Source: Flammulina velutipes (Eukaryota; Basidiomycota; Agaricomycetes; Agaricales; Physalacriaceae). Taken from it: a stretch of DNA of 64,000 nt. Where the stretch lies: the NCBI GenBank assembly GCA_011800155.1, contig CM022370.1:434001-498000 (forward strand), read 5' to 3'. Each line of letters starts with the position of its first letter. The stretch's first letter is position 1. The notes beneath the pieces were generated by a model. That model was given only the letters and a program-made list of their open reading frames with translations. It was not told the DNA's origin and searched no databases. Below, one piece after another: positions 11,878-21,866 of the stretch. The translations under genes and the position numbers were made by a program.

Positions 11878-14800
11878 TCACCGAGGTTGATCCACCAAAT
11901 CCACCGACAAGTTCAACACAGAACTGTACACGATTAACAGAAACGATGCCTGTACGCCTGGACTATAGGTCGAGGGTACGATCCAGTACTTCCCTCGAGC
12001 CAGCGACACCAACGGTGTCACCACTCCGGATATCGCGTCATGATACCCACCAGACGTGGTTACATGGGTGGTGGTATCCGGATCCGTAACGTTGGCAGAA
12101 TAAATAGTAACGTTGAGAGGGGAACTCGAGCCCGGGTTTATTAACTGTAGGCGGACTCTGCAAGAAAAGGTCATGGGCATCGCTCAGAAGATCACGAGTG
12201 GATGACTTACTTGACTTGTGTCGTCGGAGACCTGCAGTCCATCTCATAGATCGGATTGCGTAGATATTGTTTGAAGCTCGGACCACCGACTGCGTTAGGT
12301 CCATCCCTATCCATATATGAGCATGTAAGCAAGAACAAAGTGAAAAGACTTACCATAAGCCTCTTACTGATTTGCTGTACATTCCTGCGCCCTCCTGCGG
12401 AATCTTGTTCAAATCAAATTTGTTGGAGCACTCGACAGAAAGCCTGAAGAGACCAGTCTTGAGAGGTTCTAGTGCAGATACCACTACGTTATATTCTCCA
12501 GCTACCAAAAAAAATTAGTATCTAGACAAATCTCGGAGGAACGGCGACCGTACGCGCAAGTTGTGTCATTACTCTCCCTAAGCCATATCGATATGGACCG
12601 GAGGTGGCAACCATGTCTTTCTCTGATAGGCTACATGGCGGTTGGTCTTTCTAGGTGCCGCGCCGTGGTCAAAATAGAAAGACGTACTCAAAAACACGTT
12701 CTCCTTGAGACCAAAGAATGGAAATGTTGACAGGAAGATCCTTCTGCGTCTCCAACATCAAGGACGTCCGGGCCTTGCTACGAGGAAGCCCGTGGATTCG
12801 TAGCAGGTATTGAGGATTGAACATGAACGTCGGATATTCAGGATTGCCCCCAGCGGTCTTCTGAGTAAATTTGTCTTCAATCTTTGAGGTCATCAGTAGA
12901 TGGTAGAAGTAAGAATTAGTTGATAATACCTGGGAAGAAAATGGTGGTGTTATGACTCCTTTCTCCCAAGCAATATCGACCTCCGACATAGCATAAATTG
13001 TGAGCGTGAAACCGGTGGACTTGGATTCGCCATCGTAGGAGGCAATGATGTTCAATAAACCCTCTGATTGGGACCTTGATATTCGGCATTTGACCTGGAT
13101 ATTTATGAGGGTCTCTCCAAAATGACAGGGCGATTAATTGCGCACCAATACATGAGCGCTGTTGGTGTACACACCCTAGAAATAATCAACAAAGAGGCCG
13201 CAACACATAGAATGGAATGTATACCTGGCAGTCCTCGAGTAAATGACTAGAAGAGACGAATTCTGTTGTAGTGTCATCCTCAATCTGAACGTTGAGAGCG
13301 ATAAAATGAGAAGTATCCCGAGTGTCAAGGACATGTCGAGTCAAAAGCACTAAAACCTCGGTGCTCTCCAAAGATATATCATTGAGACAGAAACGTGCTC
13401 GAGTTCTATGTGTTGAGCCTAAAAACTGTTATGATGACATCAATAAAAAGCACGGAGAGTAACTCGCCTGATGCTGTTTCGCTCTTCGACCAGGTACTGG
13501 TGGGATAGATCAGATTCCGTTTTTCTGGTAATCGTAGGACTTTACCCGTGAAATGAAAGCGTATGTTTCCATAATTGAGGGTCCCAGCTCAGATAGATTC
13601 CTTCGAATGTCGCCAGGACATCCGTCCAAGGGATTTGGAGGATGCCTAACACGGTATCAAAATCGAACGTGACTTTCCACGGATAATACGACCTACGAGA
13701 TTCTTCCTCGTGATGTTGGGCAATCGGTACCCATGAATCTAATACGGTAAGGATTCGGTCCTTCTCGTCGTCGTCGACATCTATGACTTCATGAACAATT
13801 TGAGCACAGATGGATATAGAAAGCGCACCAATGACTGCGTAACTGTGTGATGGCAGTAGGCGCGTAGAACCCCATCGAACCTTTGACTGTTGCCCAGTTC
13901 CAAGCGTCAACATGCAATGCCCTAAGTGACTGTTAAGTTCATGCTAAAGAAGTCGTTGGGTTCCTACCCCGACGGAAACCATCGTAGATCCTGGCCCAAG
14001 TACTTTCACGCTCAAAGTAAACTCTAATTGAATGATGAGTTATTGTACGATATATCCTATATCTGTGACTGACCGTCTTGTTTCCAATTGCTCAGGTATC
14101 CAACCCCGAAGTGCACTTTGATAATTAGCCCGATTGGAGCAAGCCGAGTGTATTGTTCCTCACTGAAGGTCGATGCTCGAGTTCCTGCGAAATTGAGTGG
14201 GTTTAGAACGGATTTAGACAATCAGTGTCAACTTACGAGCCGGGAAAGTCGTAGCCTCCCATCAATTTCATGTACTGTAGATGGTATCAATTACTGTCGG
14301 GGAAGGCAAGATACACAGGACGTACAGCCTTTTCAATATGGCTCGGCCATGCCAACGGACTAGGAGATAGCTGAGAATGACATGTCATACACATGAGAAC
14401 TCCGGTGGTCGGATGGTGAGGAAGCTTGTCGTCAATAACTGTAGAAACGGCAGCGGTTCAGATCAGATCCCCTGGGGTTATATGTAGCGACAGACCTATC
14501 TATTGTCGTAAACAATGAAGTGGTACAGCAACAACGATGTTTCCACTTACACGTCTCCAGGAGCCGTTGAAGAGGATTTTGACGTCGCATCGGCCAGTTG
14601 CGAAGTCGTAGTGTAGAGCGTCGTGAAGAAACTAGACCTCATGAACGTTCAGCCTAAAGGAGGGTGATAGACTCACCATGCATTTGAATCGTCTGGAGTG
14701 TTCCAGGCAAACGGAGACGGAAGCGCACACAGAGCAATCGGTCACTGTATGTTGCACGATATCCCGAGCGCGTATCTCTGGCATGTTTGAACTGGAACGA

Positions 14801-15501
14801 AAGTTGGGTATTACGAACGCTGGGGAAAGATAGTTCCTACCTTGAACCTGTATCTTCGGGTCGGCGCCATACCGTGCCAACGTCTTTCTGTTCCGGCGAT
14901 AATGAAGGTTGGCCATCAGGATCTCTAGCGGACAGTTGAGAGGATGAAGCGGAGGGATGGCTTGACGGACTGGAATTCCGTGGCATTCAATTCTGCTGGA
15001 TCTAATGTGTCGTCCCACAGCGCAAATTTGAGGCCGTTGACGAGGCTTCCTCTCTGAAGGACATACGATTGTTCTCCTGCGGATCATCAGCTTCATGGGG
15101 GACACTGTGAGAGGGGAGCGTACGATGTGAGAAGTGGTCCACCGCGACGGGCGCCAAGGTATTAGCTGAGCTACTCCCAGGAGTTGGAGCACTCGAAGAC
15201 GGAGTTACATGTTTGGTGGACACGACAGACTTGATTTTCTCCGCCCTCTCGAGAGCCTGAGATGCTCGGCCTTTCCATCTCAGCTTGAGTTTCTCGTCCT
15301 CGTCTGCAGAACGACTTAGATGCAGGAATATCTCAGCAGACTTAATGTAGAGGCGGAAAGCAGTATCAAATTTCTTGCCCAATTCTGCTTTGGCTGCTTT
15401 CGTGTAGGTAGACTATAACGTTGTTGAGTTGAATGTATTCAGTAGAGACAAACGCGTACATCTGCCTCGTCGGATTCTACATTTCGGGATGTTCGGTTCA
15501 T
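11878..15501 (-). CDS. PalB/RIM13 calpain-like cysteine protease (ambient pH signalling)
   Basis: A long intron-rich gene. Start ATG at 15501; exon 1 is 15460..15501. An N-terminal MIT domain (residues ~15-75, AFRLYIKSAEIFLHLSR) is followed by NGLKFALW, DCSVCASVSV with the catalytic Cys, YMKLMGGYDFPGS, GWIPEQLETR, and LLPSHSYAVI with the catalytic His, then calpain-III/C2-like segments to a stop at 11878. In ascomycetes PalB/Rim13 is recruited by ESCRT-III through its MIT domain and processes the PacC/Rim101 zinc-finger factor; that role is inferred here. The third catalytic position, Asn-Pro-Trp in classical calpains, reads LDSW. One intron (13419..13467) starts with GC. One intron near 14437..14567 is unusually long and its borders are my least certain. 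Exon borders in the 3' half were checked only at the motifs. Confidence 0.85.
13419..13467 (-). other. probable GC-AG intron in the calpain gene
   Basis: Read on the minus strand the exon ends CATCAG, the intron begins GCGAGT and ends TTTTTAG. Joining gives Ser-Gly-Ser-Thr-His in frame. The nearest GT donor leads to a stop within a few codons. Confidence 0.6.
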
Positions 15502-15615
15502 GATGGCAAGATCAGAGAGACGTGCGTAATTTACATTGACAAATTCAAAGCGCACACGTGACGGTACCCGTCGCGACTCGCGATCGACGTTTCCGACGGT
15601 TTCGTCTAGGAACAT

Positions 15616-16694
15616 CTACTGACTTCGTAGATCTTCTATTCTTCCTTCTTCTATTTCATCCTCCTCTTCCTCAGAGCACTCGTCATCATCTTCATCTTCA
15701 TCTTCTTCGTCTTCTTCTTCGTCTTCATCCGACTCCTCATCTGCATCATCATCCTCATCCTCATCGTCGGAGTCGTTGCCCTTATCTATGTGCGCTTCTT
15801 CTCCATAATATTCATCGTCACTGAATTGACAGTCAGCAAGTGAGTCGCGCAATTCCAAGACATCTCTATCTCCGACACTGTCAGTACATTCCCAGTCAAT
15901 ATGACTCTGCTCCCAAACGTGACGCTTGATGCGTCGCGCGCGCACCTCCTTCCTCACATCATTTGTGCAGGACATGAAGGCCTGGTAAACGACCTGTACG
16001 AGGTCGAAGTCGGGGGCGTCACGCACGGCAACGATCTCTCGTTTAGCAGCATCGAGCTGCAGAAAAAACGAGGTAAGCTACTACTAAGGCGTCCCCACCA
16101 GTAGCGCTTAAGGACTGACTTTTCCCCTAGAGATCGAAGCATAAGCCTTCTCTTCCGCAAAGAACTCGCTGAACATTTTCTTCCAATTTGCGGCGAGCTT
16201 CAAATTGTCCCAGTCCGCTATCATGTCACAGATGGGAGTGTCGTTCGCCATCCGTCGTATTTGGATGATAATTCTTGGGGCGTGGCAGAGATTTCCATAT
16301 TTGTTGTCAAATTTAGCCTTGAGATGCTCTATAAGCTGTGGTTTGAAGTCTCCGTGGGGTCCCTTCTCTCTGAAGGTCGCAATAGATGTTTCGTTCGGGT
16401 CAAGCCCGTCAAACTCGAAGTTGGCACCGAGGAAGACTTTGCCTATCATGGGATCCACGAACATGCCTATAAGAATACTCTTAGTACCATATAAGAGTCA
16501 TTCTGGACTGGAAACCGACCACAGTCAATACCAAGCCCCGTTTTTGGGAGATGGTGTCGAATAAACACGAGCTCCACGGCGGCGCGAAAGTCGCGTGAGA
16601 CGGCGCGACATGTTGTCCATAACCAGGGCAAATCTCGCATACGATAGAGGATGTTGTAGTAGACGTCGACAGGAACGATGGGTTCGGTCGACAT
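15616..16694 (-). CDS. F-box-like protein with acidic C-terminal tail (tandem copy A)
   Basis: Exons 16520..16694, 16120..16466 and 15616..16056, 320 residues. The N-terminus (VPVDVYYNILYRMRDLPWLW, then CRAVSRDFRAAVELVF) resembles the F-box helices of Agaricomycete F-box proteins, which recruit substrates to SCF ubiquitin ligases. No LRR or WD repeats follow; the middle is unique to this pair. The last ~70 residues are almost entirely Asp and Glu. Copy B at 16976..18168 has identical first and second exon lengths (175 and 347 bases) and very similar sequence, so the two are a recent head-to-tail duplication. F-box assignment is by pattern only and function is unknown. Confidence 0.7.
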
Positions 16695-16975
16695 GACGGT
16701 GGGAGACGCGAAGCAGGCAATGCCTGGACCTTATATTACGTCCGTGTGACAAACGCGTGTCTAAAAACATTGAAACTTGACGAGATCCACAGCGACACCA
16801 AAATCATGCACAAAGCAAAATGAACCTTCATATAATACATAAGTACAGTCAGGAGTCGTGTGGCGTATACTTATTATATACCCACACCGGAATTGTCAGG
16901 ATTAATTTATCGCATTCAAGTGGGAGACCTGGAGAAAGAGCTATCAGATTTGCCTTCATGAATGTGATTGAAAGC

Positions 16976-18168
16976 TTACTGAAATGTGAATTGGAAGGAC
17001 GCTGGGGCGGGACTTGTTCCCTGAGATGGAGGCAGCTGATCTGGATGATGACTTCGTCGCGTCTTGCGTACACCAGTGGGAACGGTGTGGACTGAAGGGC
17101 CAGTCTTTTGACGAGTGCGCCTATCTTCCTCTACATCCTCCTCTTCCTCCTCTTCCTCTTCATAATCCTCTTCATCCTCATCGTCGCCTTCAACATCATC
17201 ACTTTCAACATCTTCCCAGTCATTTTCATCTTCTTCTTCGTCTCCATCATCCTCTTCGTTGGGCTCGTCGTCCTCGCCTTCACCTTCGCCTTCACCTTCA
17301 TCATCGCTGAATTGGCACCAACCAAGGGCATTCCGTATTTCCTTGACAGCTTTCAATCCAGCATTATCAGAGTGCCCCCAATCGGTCCCCCTTTGATCCC
17401 AGACGTGGCGTTTGATTCGTCGTGTTCGTACTTCTTCCCTCACATCCGCTGTGCAAGCATCGTAGGCCTCAAAAATGGCACGAAACATGTCCGTTTGGGG
17501 GTCATCACGGAGGGTCGCAATGCTTGGCTTGAGAGCTTCGAGCTACAGACAATGAGGTATCAAGATGTGTGTCCACACGCCAACAAAACACAAACCCTTC
17601 TCTCCGTGGCCAGACTATAAGCCTTCTCCTCAGCAAAGAACTCACTGAACATTTTCTTCCAATTTGCGGTAAGCTGTAAGTTGTCCCAGTCAGCTACCAT
17701 GTCACAGATGGGAGTGTCGTTTGCCATCCGACGCATTTTGATGACGATGCGTGGCGCATGGCAGGCGTTTCCGTATCGATTGTCGAATTTACCCTTGAGA
17801 GACTTTATGAGACGAGGTTTGAAATCGTCGTGGCATTCCTTCTCTCTAAAGATCGCAATAGATGTATCGTTCGGGTCAAGCCCGTCAAATTCCAGATTGG
17901 AATCGAGGAACACTTTGCCTATTTTCGGATCCCAGAACATACCTACGAGTCTATTGTGACGTCCACGAAATGTTTATTGAGCTGATCACCTACCACAGTC
18001 GATACCGAGCGACGTACGTGGGAGATGGCGTCGAATAAATACGAGATCCACGGCGGCACGAAAGTCGCGTGAGACGGCGCGACAAGTTGTCCATAGCCAA
18101 GTGACATCCTTGATACGATGAAGGATATTGTAGTAGACGTCGACAGGAACGATGGATTCGGTCGCCAT
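16976..18168 (-). CDS. F-box-like protein with acidic C-terminal tail (tandem copy B)
   Basis: Exons 17994..18168, 17596..17942 and 16976..17542, 362 residues. It is the paralogue of the gene at 15616..16694: same intron positions and phases, same F-box-like N-terminus (VPVDVYYNILHRIKDVTWLW), same middle block (PICDMVADWDNL, NWKKMFSEFFAEEKAY) and RRIKRHVWDQ before the acidic run. Here the Asp/Glu run (~75 residues) is followed by a ~50-residue basic/Pro-Ser tail that copy A lacks. The start is the ATG at 18168. It is divergent from the PARG gene, whose start is only 82 bases away, so the two probably share a promoter. Confidence 0.72.
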
Positions 18169-18250
18169 GGTCGGAGACGAAGTAGGTGTCCGTATTTGGC
18201 GAAATACTTCGGTCCGAGTCATCTCTGCCTTTCGCTACTTACTAGCATTC

Positions 18251-19246
18251 ATGTCGCCTACGCCCTGGACGAATAAACAATCTGGAGGTCGCGCATCGCG
18301 CAAAGAGATTGCAGATGATACCCTAAAGTCTATCGAAATTGGCTACTTTGAACTCAACGACACCAGATACGACCTACGCAACTGTACAGACGCGTCCTGC
18401 AAGAGTACTCGCTACTACGCTCCCAACTCTCTGTTATCCACATGGCGTGGCTCTTCTCCATTTTCATTCAACAGCGAATCTCGTCACCCCACCCAAATAT
18501 CCATTCTGGAGATGACAACGTTAAAAGGCGCGCGATATCTGGCCCAATCCTCTCCCAGTCCCGTAAGGATAGCCGTGCTAAACTTCGCGTCTGCCAAAAA
18601 GCCTGGGGGAGGTTTTCTCTCTGGGGCCAGCGCGCAGGAAGAGAGCATAGCGCGTTCGTCGAATTTATACCCATCGCTAATGACCGACACGGGCCAGGAG
18701 TTCTATCGGTTTCATAAACGCGACACAAAGGAAGGCTTCTACTCGCATGCGATCATCTACACCCCATCCGTTTCCCTGTTTCGCGACGATGATGGGACGT
18801 GGTTGGAACCATTGGAGGTAGACATCGTCACCAGCGCTGCGGTGAATGCTGGTACTCTGCGAGACCGTTCCAGCGCCTCGAAAAACTTGGGTTTCTCGAA
18901 GGACACGGGAAAGCTCGTAGGAAATGCCAAATCTCCCGCTGAGCTGGCTTCGCTTGAAGTCGAGATCGAGAAGGAAATGAAGGAACGGATGGCGCGGATA
19001 CTCTTCGTTTGCGAAAATTCACGCGCAAGATCTTTGGTTCTGGGAAGTTTTGGGACGGGCGTGTTTAGGAATAAAGTGGACATGGTTGGAAGGCTTTGGG
19101 CAGACCTGTTGGCTGTCCCAGATGCCAGATTTCGGAGCAGTTTCGATCGTGTTGTCTTTGCCATTATGGACAAAAAGACGGTGGATGTCTTTGAAACTGC
19201 GTTCAACGCTCGGATTAAGGAAATAGAGAAAGCAAGTATATTGTAA
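18251..19246 (+). CDS. microbial-type poly(ADP-ribose) glycohydrolase (PARG, TIGR02452/DUF2263 family)
   Basis: A single-exon gene of 331 residues, unusual among the intron-rich neighbours. It holds the PARG macrodomain signature: VAVLNFASAKKPGGGFLSGA-like strand, the GGG loop, and QEES about seven residues later carrying the catalytic Glu. Later blocks VDIVTSAAVNAG, ILFVCENSRARSLVLGSFGTG and KVDMVGRLWADLL are standard for the family. The enzyme removes poly(ADP-ribose) from proteins, mainly in DNA-damage responses. The frame is open back to an ATG at 18152, but that would overlap the divergent F-box gene start, so I take the ATG at 18251 beginning MSPTPWTNKQ. Confidence 0.9.
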   Translation: MSPTPWTNKQSGGRASRKEIADDTLKSIEIGYFELNDTRYDLRNCTDASCKSTRYYAPNSLLSTWRGSSPFSFNSESRHPTQISILEMTTLKGARYLAQSSPSPVRIAVLNFASAKKPGGGFLSGASAQEESIARSSNLYPSLMTDTGQEFYRFHKRDTKEGFYSHAIIYTPSVSLFRDDDGTWLEPLEVDIVTSAAVNAGTLRDRSSASKNLGFSKDTGKLVGNAKSPAELASLEVEIEKEMKERMARILFVCENSRARSLVLGSFGTGVFRNKVDMVGRLWADLLAVPDARFRSSFDRVVFAIMDKKTVDVFETAFNARIKEIEKASIL

Positions 19247-19703
19247 CTATCACTGGGTAATCATCGTATGTTGCATAAGTATGTCAACTTTGAATTTCAC
19301 GAGTCCGTCGTAATGCAATGCCGCCCACACGAGGGGAAGTCGAAGTGGACCGAGGTGGAGAATCTCTCATAGAAGGACGCCACATCCACACAATGTTCGG
19401 ACTTTAGCGCTACTTCGCACGGACACACGCTTTCTCTCCAGTGCCTTCGTCTCGGAGTAGGTACAGATAGACGTAAGTATAACTTGGGCGCCTATTCGAA
19501 GATGGCGACTAAATACGACCTTATCTTTAGCGGCGTGGGACCTCCCATTGACATGTATATGCATTCTTGAGCTTCTTCAAACAGCTGACTATCACGACTC
19601 ACCGCGCCTATATAATGGGGTCCAGACGAGACTGGCATCGCCAACGACTCTCGTTCTTCTTGAGCGCTACTTGCACATTCACCGACTCTCCTCTGCCCAC
19701 AAT
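19247..19703. other. intergenic region between PARG and BTB gene 1
   Basis: Same-strand gap with no convincing coding potential. Its right half should be the promoter of the BTB gene at 19704; a TATA-like element is listed separately. Confidence 0.5.
19609..19616 (+). promoter_or_regulatory. TATA-like element upstream of BTB gene 1
   Basis: TATATAAT about 95 bases before the ATG at 19704 and the only such match in this spacer. Position suits a core promoter in a basidiomycete, but there is no independent support. Confidence 0.3.
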
Positions 19704-20484
19704 ATGTCTGGATCTTCGCGCCCTACCAAACGTTCCACTAAATATTACTTGCCCGGAGGCGATCTATACTTCTTGGTAAGTACAGCAGCTGCACTAATTC
19801 GGAGCCGGCGTCTGACTCCAACTTCTCACAGGTCGACGAAGTGTACTTTCGAGTGCATAGCCATTTCTTTGTTCGCGAGTCGGAAGAATTCCGAAACCGT
19901 CTCCAGAAGGCGCGCAAGTCGGGCGAACCATTGAATGGATCCTCGGAAGACTCGCCGATGATCTTGAACGAGACGACTGTGAGGGATTTCACTATGTTCC
20001 TATGGGTATTCTACAACCCGTGCGTACCTCTTTTGTAGGAAAAGATCAATTACTGACCCCGCTAATGGTCAGAACGTTCTCGATATACGACGCCAAACAG
20101 TCTGACTGGGAGTCGATCATCCATCTCGCAGACCTGTGGGACTTTCCCGAAGTCAAGGCTCTCGCTATCCGTCAACTCAGCGAAATCCCGATGGATACCG
20201 TCGACCGCATCGTGCTGTACAAAAGGTATCACGTCGACCCGACCCTCCTCGTACCAGAATATGGGAAGCTCTGCCAGCGCGAGGCTATCCTCACCACGAA
20301 GGAGAGCGAGGCGTTGGGATTGGAGACTGCGATCAAGATTTTCCAGGCGAGGGAAAAGTTGCGGTCGAGAGTTGCCTTCAAGAATGAGCCGAACGGATTG
20401 TTGAAGAGTCCTTTGCCAGGAGACGTTGGCCACGACAAAGTGCTTGAGGTGGTGGTAGCATTGTTCAAGCTGGGAAAGTCGTAG
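19704..20484 (+). CDS. BTB/POZ domain protein (BTB gene 1)
   Basis: Exons 19704..19775, 19832..20019 and 20073..20484, 223 residues. The pattern YYLPGGDLYFLVDEVYFRVH, a central FLWVFYNP and a C-terminal helix pair (FPEVKALAIRQL, DRIVLYKRYHVD, LGLETAIKIFQARE) is that of the short BTB/POZ proteins abundant in Agaricomycetes. Introns fall after ...YFL (phase 0) and after ...FYNP (phase 2), as in the other BTB genes of this window. Such proteins dimerise and can act as adaptors for Cullin-3 ligases, but the role of this family is not established. Confidence 0.85.
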
Positions 20485-20958
20485 AGGTGATTCGTATGTC
20501 GTTATACCAGTCAACGTTCCACTGATTATCATCCGACAGAAGGAGATGAGCGTCGTACACTTGTAGTAGTCGGTGCGACGCTGGGATCTCGGCACGAGGT
20601 TTAGAAAACGAAGAGATGTTGTATTATCGGTGTTGTCAAATGTGATCCCAATGTACGAATAGCTTCAAGTATGAGTTGATTGGGGATAGACGTTGAACGT
20701 TGAAGTCAAGAGGCAGGGACATACCGGTAATTGCCGGAGGTCCTTTCGACTTGTCTTCGATGAACTGGCGTGCACGAATAAGATGGCGGACTTCTCTAGA
20801 CTTCTTATAGCTACCAAAAATCACCGACTAGACCGACACTACAATTCACCTTGTTATCTACCCTTCGCTCTTTGTCTACCCTCGCCCTTACCTTTGTTTC
20901 GACCTTGAGGCGCTCGCCACCGCCTTGCGTGCACGTTTCTATTGTCTTTACACCCACC
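20485..20958. other. intergenic region between BTB genes 1 and 2
   Basis: No gene recognised. The final ~100 bases before the ATG at 20959 are C/T-rich, as in many fungal core promoters. Confidence 0.45.
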
Positions 20959-21785
20959 ATGAGCGACACATCTACTTCGGAATCATGCAACGCCACCCCA
21001 ATAAACCATCCCGAATATTACCTCCCAAGCGGAGACATAGTCATCCAGGCATGTCCTCTCTCCTCCGTACACTGTGTTAACTTACCTGAACTGCATAACA
21101 AGGTTGAGAACACCCTCTTTCGGGTAACGCTCGCAACCCTCCATTCGATTTCACCAGTCCTACAACTCATCGTCCCTCCCACCTACGCCGGCCAAACACG
21201 CTTGCATGGCTTCGACGACGTATCACCGTTCCGACTAAGAGGAGTCTCAGCTCATGACTTTGCCCACCTGCTCCGAATTCTCATACCCCTGTATGCAACT
21301 GGTCCCGTCATTCTTCTTGGAGCCATGGTTTCGCTAACCGAAACCACAGACCTTCCACCCCGACGCCTCCGCTTGCCACAGTCGAAGACTGGCTTTCCCT
21401 GCTGAAGCTCGCTTCCCAGTACGAGATATCGTCGATACGGCCTGTCGCAGCCAAATACCTGCACGACCTGCCCATAGACCCGATTCGAAAGATCGCGATA
21501 TGGGACGCGTTCAAGCTTGATCCAACGCTCCTTCGGTCGGCGTACGTCGCGTTGTGCATGCGGTCGAAACCACTGACGCTCGCAATGACGATGTCACTCG
21601 GGCTGAAAACATTCACCAAGGTTGCAGCAACGAGAGACGAATATCATCAACGAGTCGGTGCTTGCACGACATGCAAAAAGTACACCACAAAGCAGAAGAA
21701 GCTGGCGGAAGAGCTGGTTGGCAAGGTATTCTTTGGCGAAGATCCCAGGGCGAAGGGGGAGATACCAATACACGAAATACACTGA
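20959..21785 (+). CDS. BTB/POZ domain protein (BTB gene 2)
   Basis: Exons 20959..21048, 21103..21290 and 21350..21785, 237 residues; the middle exon is 188 bases, the same as in BTB gene 1 and in the gene at 42995. It reads EYYLPSGDIVIQ, then VENTLFRVTLATLHSISPVL, and a C-terminal EDWLSLLKLASQYEISSIRP. The first intron (21049..21102) starts with GC instead of GT but sits exactly where the family intron is expected. It is 54 bases, in frame and stop-free, so retention would simply add 18 residues. The C-terminus carries two CxxC-like cysteines (CTTCKKYTTKQ). Tandem and same-strand with BTB gene 1; much more diverged than the other copies. Confidence 0.75.
21049..21102 (+). other. probable GC-AG intron at the conserved BTB intron position
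   Basis: Exon ends CCAG, intron begins GCATGT and ends ACAAG, phase 0, matching intron 1 of five sister BTB genes which use GT. Because the 54 bases keep the frame, a retained form is also possible. Confidence 0.55.
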
Positions 21786-21866
21786 CATCCACAACTTATT
21801 TATACAAGCAATCGTTCTTTTAGTCTAGAACAACTGTAATAGCATTGATATACACTCAACAGATTC

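Noticed and set aside
15558..15824. His/Leu-rich plus-strand frame
   Set aside because: Antisense of the acidic tail of F-box copy A.
17108..17620. 170-codon plus-strand frame looking like a multi-span membrane protein
   Set aside because: It is the antisense of the Asp/Glu-rich tail of F-box copy B; complement of GAA/GAT runs reads as Phe/Ile/Leu. The minus-strand gene has splice sites and a paralogue.
18152..18250. Upstream in-frame ATG of the PARG gene
   Set aside because: Would overlap the start of the divergent F-box gene and adds a leader with no resemblance to the family.
18757..19206. 149-codon minus-strand frame
   Set aside because: Antisense to the PARG gene, whose motifs are unambiguous.
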